A stretch of 34,550 bases of DNA. Origin: JASHVB01 sp036489395. Its GTDB lineage: Bacteria; Pseudomonadota; Alphaproteobacteria; Acetobacterales; Acetobacteraceae. Below are positions 30,953-34,550 of the stretch, piece after piece. The notes below the pieces were generated by a model. It had not been told where the DNA came from. It worked only from the letters and a program-made list of their open reading frames with translations, and searched no databases. The translations under genes and the position numbers were made by a program. Positions within the stretch are counted from its first letter, which is position 1; every line of letters starts with the position of its first letter. The DNA is taken from assembly GCA_036489395.1 (NCBI GenBank), contig DASXFW010000094.1, positions 1 to 34,550 of the forward strand. Direction: 5' to 3'.

Positions 30953-31927
30953 TCATCGTCGTCCGTACGCATAACGCGTTGTCGCGCTGGGCTTGATGTC
31001 GCTACGTTGAATCGCGACCGGTTCGGCCGGGACGGAACGCGCGTCGCCCTGCCCGTCCCATAGCCAGTACATATTGTCGCCCGCACCATTCACCGCGACG
31101 ACCTTATGGTTTCCGCGCGCGTCGATCGCGTGGATGGTGACGCGGCTGAGCAATCCGCCTTGCAGCGCGCGCATATCCTCGGCCGCTTCGTGCGCGGCAT
31201 CCGCCACGCTCGCCCCGCGCTTCATATACAGCACGACGGAGCGCGCGGTGCCGCAGCGGATGGTCATCTCGCCCGCGCCGGTGCAGGCCGCGGCGCCGTA
31301 GCGCGTGTCGGCGTAGGAGCCGGCGCCAACGATCGGGCTGTCGCCGAGCCGGCCCGGATACTTCCAGCCCCAGCCCGACGTACTGGTGCCGCAACAGATA
31401 TGGCCACCGCTGTCCTGCGCGAGAAACACCGTGGTGTCGCGACCGACTTCCGGGTCGATCGCATGACGGCAAAGCGGCGCCAGTTCAACATCCGGCCATG
31501 CGCGCTTTTGTTCCGGCGTAAGCTCATGATCGAACCATGCCTGCCAGGCAGCGCGGGAATCCTCAATCAGGTTCTCGGCCGTTTCCGCGCCGACCTCCCG
31601 CGCGAAGCGTGCCGCACCTTCCCCGACGAGAAGTTCGTGCGGCAGGCGACGCATGATTTCGCGCGCGACGCTGACCGGATGCAGGAAACCTTGCAGCGCG
31701 CCGACCGCACCGCTGCGCAATGTCGTGCCGTCCATCAGGCAGGCGTCGAGCTCCATCTGACACAACAGGTTCGGCCAGCCGCCGCGGCCGACGGTGCGCA
31801 CGGACGGGTCGGCCTCGATCAAGCGGATGCCGGCCTCGATCGCATCGAGCGCGTGCGCACCCTCCCTGAGCCGGGCCACCGTCGTGGCAACACCGATCGT
31901 GCCTTCGTTGTTGGTCAGCAGGATCAT
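30953..31927 (-). CDS. N4-(beta-N-acetylglucosaminyl)-L-asparaginase-like Ntn hydrolase
   Basis: This is a proenzyme of the aspartylglucosaminidase/isoaspartyl peptidase family. It should cleave itself before a threonine, which then acts as the nucleophile on Asn- or isoAsp-linked substrates. The probable cleavage site is Asp164-Thr165 in VGRDTTVFLA; relatives usually have HDT, here RDT. Supporting motifs are NNEGTIG near the start, VGRGGWPN, GTSTSGWGWKYPGRLGDSPI and GAGSYAD, then CTGAGEMTIR. The length of 324 residues is usual. It has no signal peptide and is probably cytosolic. The start follows the CoA transferase stop by 28 bases, so the two are likely in one transcript. Confidence 0.88.
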   Translation of the reverse strand: MILLTNNEGTIGVATTVARLREGAHALDAIEAGIRLIEADPSVRTVGRGGWPNLLCQMELDACLMDGTTLRSGAVGALQGFLHPVSVAREIMRRLPHELLVGEGAARFAREVGAETAENLIEDSRAAWQAWFDHELTPEQKRAWPDVELAPLCRHAIDPEVGRDTTVFLAQDSGGHICCGTSTSGWGWKYPGRLGDSPIVGAGSYADTRYGAAACTGAGEMTIRCGTARSVVLYMKRGASVADAAHEAAEDMRALQGGLLSRVTIHAIDARGNHKVVAVNGAGDNMYWLWDGQGDARSVPAEPVAIQRSDIKPSATTRYAYGRR

Positions 31928-31955
31928 GCGACAGGGTTTCCCTTGAGGATCACGC

Positions 31956-34478
31956 TTAGATCACCCCTTCCTCCGCGAGACGTTCTACATCCGACTTCGA
32001 CATACCGAGCAGATTGGTCAGCAGCCACTCATTGTCCTCGCCGTAGCCTGGCGCACCACGATTGGTCGGGCCGCCGATGTACGCAGGCGTGCGGCTGAAC
32101 TTCATCGGCAACTCATAGACCGGCCAGGTGCCGATTTTTGTTCCCGTGACCTCGGTCAGCCACTTCAGATGCCGCAGTTGCGGGTCGCGATCGCAGCGGT
32201 CCTCGGCCGTCTGGCACACACCGGCCGGGACGCCGGCGCGTTGCAGCGCCATCATGCATTCGAACGGGTCCTGCGTTCGGGTCCATTCCTCAACGGTCGC
32301 GTCAAGCGAATCCTGGTGCAGAAGCCTGTGCTGAAGCGAGTTGAAGCGCCGGTCCTCCAGCCATGCCCCCTGCCCTGCCACGCGAGCCAGCGCGTGCCAT
32401 TCGTCATCCGTGAAGCAGGCGATGGCGATCCAGCGGTCGGTCCCCGCGCAACGATACGCACCGTGCGGCGCCGCGGGCTTGTAGGGCGAGCGATTGCCGT
32501 AACGCCGCCACGTCCGTTCATTCGCCGACCAGTCGAGAATCGTTGTTCCAGTCAGGAACAATCCCGACTCGCACTGTGAGGCATCGATCCACTGACCTTC
32601 ACCCGTGCGCTCGCGGTAATACAGCGCGCCGAGGATCGCCAGTGCGTAACCATATGCGCCCATCCAGTCGAGATACGAATATCCCCAACCCACGGGCATC
32701 GCCGGCTCCGGCAGTCCGGACATGTCGCCTTGCCCGCCGAATGCCGCCGCGACGGGTCCGACCGTGCGCATCCGCCCATACAGCCCGTGCGAGCCCATGC
32801 CCGATTGCTGGATGTAGATGATATCCGGCCGGATCGACTTCATCACGTCATAGCCGAGACCCAGCCTCTGCAGCACACCAGGCGAAAAGCCCTCCGCGAC
32901 AACATCGCAGATGCGCACAAGGTCCTTGGCGATCTGCAAACCCTTCGGATGGCGGATGTTCAGCGAAATCCCACGCTTGCCGGCGTTCTTGTTGTTGAAC
33001 TGCCCGCCCATGTCGTGGTCCTTGACGCCGGGCAGCGGACCGGTCGCCGCGTCTCGCGCCGCACGACCGCCGATCGGCGCCATCGCCGCCAGCCGCGTGT
33101 CGGGATTGTCCTTCCACTCTACCTTATAACTTTCCGCACCCATTGCCGCGAGGAACCGTGTGCCACCCGCCGACGCCAGGAACCAGGCGAAGTCCAAAAT
33201 CTTCACGCCCTGCAAAGGGAATGGCTTGTTATGCAGCGCCGACACGAGCGGGTTCGCATGCACGCGCGGTTCAGCGGGAACACTCGGCCGCCGAACCGAT
33301 TCGCCAAGCACCGACGCGGTGTCTTCGCCCAGCAGCGGCGCACGCCGACCCACCTGCCAGCTTGTCTTCGTCGCCAGCCACTTGCTGGTGGGGTAGCGAA
33401 AGCTCCGGCCGTGCTCTGGATGCGGCACATCGGCAAAGCTCTTGCGTCGCAGCCAATGTTCGTCGAGCGCATTCTCGTGCGGCTTGCGCAGCGGTGCCCA
33501 CAGCAGCCCGGCATCCTGCGCCTCGCGCCACGGCATGTCCTTGTAGGCCCAGGCGCGGACAAAGCGCTGGACGACATCGAGCATGTGCGAGCGCGCCTCG
33601 TCGCTGCCGGCCGTTCCGGGCACCGCGCGGGCCTTCAGGTCGGTCTCGGGCGGCGGCGGCTGGAGATCGGCCTGCGCGTTGTACTTGGTCAACAGCGGCA
33701 CGAGGTTGTTGAGGTCGCGCGCCCCCATCCCGTGGGTGATGAACCAGCGCCCGTCCTTGGTGTGGCAGATGCTTGGGGAGTGGTTCGGCCCCTCGGAGGC
33801 ATGACGGCAGGTCAGCCGCCACAACGGCACCCGGCGCATCACCCAGAACATCAGATCCTGCTCGGGGTTTTTCGACACCGCCTCGTGGATCGCGAGCGAC
33901 ACGTCCTGCCCCTCCCCCGAGCGCTCGCGGTGGATGAGGGCGCCGATGATGCCGGTCGCCATCTGCTCGCCGGCGATGTGATAGGCGTGCCAGATCTGCG
34001 GCGCGATCGGCGGCGTGTCGTATTCGAAGTTGGGGTCGGGGTCGTAGCCGCAATTCATCATCGGGCCGCCGAGCGCGAGGTGGATCAGGTCCGACCCCTT
34101 GAAGTCCTTCCACGGCCCGTCATCCCCGAACGGGGTCATCCGCGCCGTCACCAGCGCCGGAAAGCGGGCGTTGAGCGCCGCGTGGTCGAGCCCCAGCACC
34201 TCGTTCAGCGCGCCGCAGCTTGCGTCCAACAAGATATCCGCACCGCCGAGCAGGCCCAGCATGTGCTCGCGGCCGGCCGGCGATTGCAGCTCGAGCACAA
34301 CCGATTTCTTGTTCCGGTTGTAGTTCCAGAAGAACAGCGAGCGTTCGAGCCCAGGCTCGTCGTCGAGATAGGGACCGATCCGGCGGGTCGCATTGCCCTC
34401 GGGCGGCTCGATCTTGATCACCTCGGCGCCGAGCCCGGCGAGCAAGAGGCCGCAATATTCGGCGCGCTCGTCGGACGG
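31956..34478 (-). CDS. double-domain CaiB/BaiF CoA transferase, 5' truncated
   Basis: Two family III CoA-transferase domains are fused, as in some carnitine and dimethylsulfoniopropionate (DddD-like) enzymes. Counting from the TTG at 34445, the first domain spans 1 to about 370 and the second about 410-829. The second keeps an Asp (Asp593 in YSYLDWMGAYG) at the catalytic place. The first has His156 instead (WHAYHIAGEQ), so only the second half should be active. The sequence is recognisable back to DERAEYCGLLLAGLGAEV (up to about 34472), but the native start strand is missing and no ATG or GTG is found upstream to the window edge. The frame stays open past 34478 without family likeness. The asparaginase gene follows after 28 bases. 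Confidence 0.85.
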   Translation of the reverse strand, partial: PSDERAEYCGLLLAGLGAEVIKIEPPEGNATRRIGPYLDDEPGLERSLFFWNYNRNKKSVVLELQSPAGREHMLGLLGGADILLDASCGALNEVLGLDHAALNARFPALVTARMTPFGDDGPWKDFKGSDLIHLALGGPMMNCGYDPDPNFEYDTPPIAPQIWHAYHIAGEQMATGIIGALIHRERSGEGQDVSLAIHEAVSKNPEQDLMFWVMRRVPLWRLTCRHASEGPNHSPSICHTKDGRWFITHGMGARDLNNLVPLLTKYNAQADLQPPPPETDLKARAVPGTAGSDEARSHMLDVVQRFVRAWAYKDMPWREAQDAGLLWAPLRKPHENALDEHWLRRKSFADVPHPEHGRSFRYPTSKWLATKTSWQVGRRAPLLGEDTASVLGESVRRPSVPAEPRVHANPLVSALHNKPFPLQGVKILDFAWFLASAGGTRFLAAMGAESYKVEWKDNPDTRLAAMAPIGGRAARDAATGPLPGVKDHDMGGQFNNKNAGKRGISLNIRHPKGLQIAKDLVRICDVVAEGFSPGVLQRLGLGYDVMKSIRPDIIYIQQSGMGSHGLYGRMRTVGPVAAAFGGQGDMSGLPEPAMPVGWGYSYLDWMGAYGYALAILGALYYRERTGEGQWIDASQCESGLFLTGTTILDWSANERTWRRYGNRSPYKPAAPHGAYRCAGTDRWIAIACFTDDEWHALARVAGQGAWLEDRRFNSLQHRLLHQDSLDATVEEWTRTQDPFECMMALQRAGVPAGVCQTAEDRCDRDPQLRHLKWLTEVTGTKIGTWPVYELPMKFSRTPAYIGGPTNRGAPGYGEDNEWLLTNLLGMSKSDVERLAEEGVI

Positions 34479-34550
34479 ATCGCGATGGGGCGGCTCGGCA
34501 CCGCGCGGGACATCGCCAACGCGGTCGTGTTCTTCGCCTCCGACCTCGCC
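34461..34550 (+). CDS. partial short-chain dehydrogenase C-terminal region
   Basis: On the + strand the frame through 34479 reads GALVGRIAMGRLGTARDIAN, then AVVFFASDLA, and continues beyond the window. This is the standard C-terminal segment of SDR enzymes (G-R-x-G-T-x-x-D-I-A-N-A-V-x-F-x-A-S-D). The upstream part of an SDR is not present: directly before it lies the antisense 5' end of the CoA transferase. So it is a fragment cut at its 5' side, by a rearrangement or an assembly joint. Confidence 0.55.

Overview
The window is GC-rich (roughly two-thirds G+C by eye), densely coded on both strands, and reads as chromosome of an alphaproteobacterium, most likely Rhodospirillales/Acetobacteraceae. 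That placement is inference from gene content and order: a DacA-type carboxypeptidase followed by tmk, ilvE divergent from a MarR/OmpR/EnvZ-type operon that resembles petP-petR of Rhodobacter, and a transglutaminase/DUF2126 protein. No rRNA, tRNA, CRISPR array, phage or plasmid gene was recognised.

Layout. 0.25-4.9 kb (+): a small membrane protein of unknown role, then a cell-wall and nucleotide block: MltB-like transglycosylase, RlpA-like SPOR lipoprotein, D-Ala-D-Ala carboxypeptidase, thymidylate kinase. 5.0-8.8 kb (-): two near-duplicate Rieske oxygenase alpha subunits, one beta subunit and a 61-residue partner. 8.9-11.4 kb: a small conserved-looking protein, a HAD hydrolase, an alpha/beta hydrolase and a 56-residue hydrophilic protein. 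11.5-15.3 kb: an AsmA-like remnant, ilvE (-), and the divergent operon MarR regulator / response regulator / histidine kinase (+). 15.5-18.6 kb (-): tag, an M20 amidohydrolase and a core MetE-like methyltransferase. 18.8-20.4 kb (-): an RpiB-like isomerase and a CaiB/BaiF CoA transferase. 20.7-22.1 kb (+): a CheY-like receiver and an aldose-1-epimerase-like protein. 22.2-23.8 kb (-): mazG and a methyltransferase. 23.9-29.0 kb (+): a 1104-residue transglutaminase/DUF2126 protein and a 516-residue protein of unknown function. 29.2-34.5 kb: an SDR (-), an internally deleted IS1634-type transposase, an asparaginase-type Ntn hydrolase (-) and a double-domain CoA transferase (-) whose 5' end is cut near the window edge.

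The most distinctive feature is a population of dispersed palindromes. Family A has CCCCTCCC/GGGAGGGG stems with a CTTGA loop. Family B begins TGTCATTGCGAG and ends CTCGCAATGACA. Family R3 has GTCATGGCCGGG/CCCGGCCATGAC stems, also with a CTTGA loop. They fill almost every junction between convergent genes, and in two places they supply the last codons and stop of a gene (tmk and the MetE-like gene). A related 26-nt hairpin appears to have entered the 3' end of the rpiB-like gene and shifted its frame. Other degradation includes the deleted transposase, the AsmA remnant, and an abrupt junction at about 34.47 kb between the CoA transferase (-) and a short-chain dehydrogenase tail (+).

I do not see a wholly new defence or mobile system. 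The best leads are the palindrome/gene-end interplay, the oxygenase cluster with one beta for two alphas, the RlpA-like protein lacking its catalytic His, the overlapping ilvE/marR promoters with a palindrome, and the 516-residue unknown.
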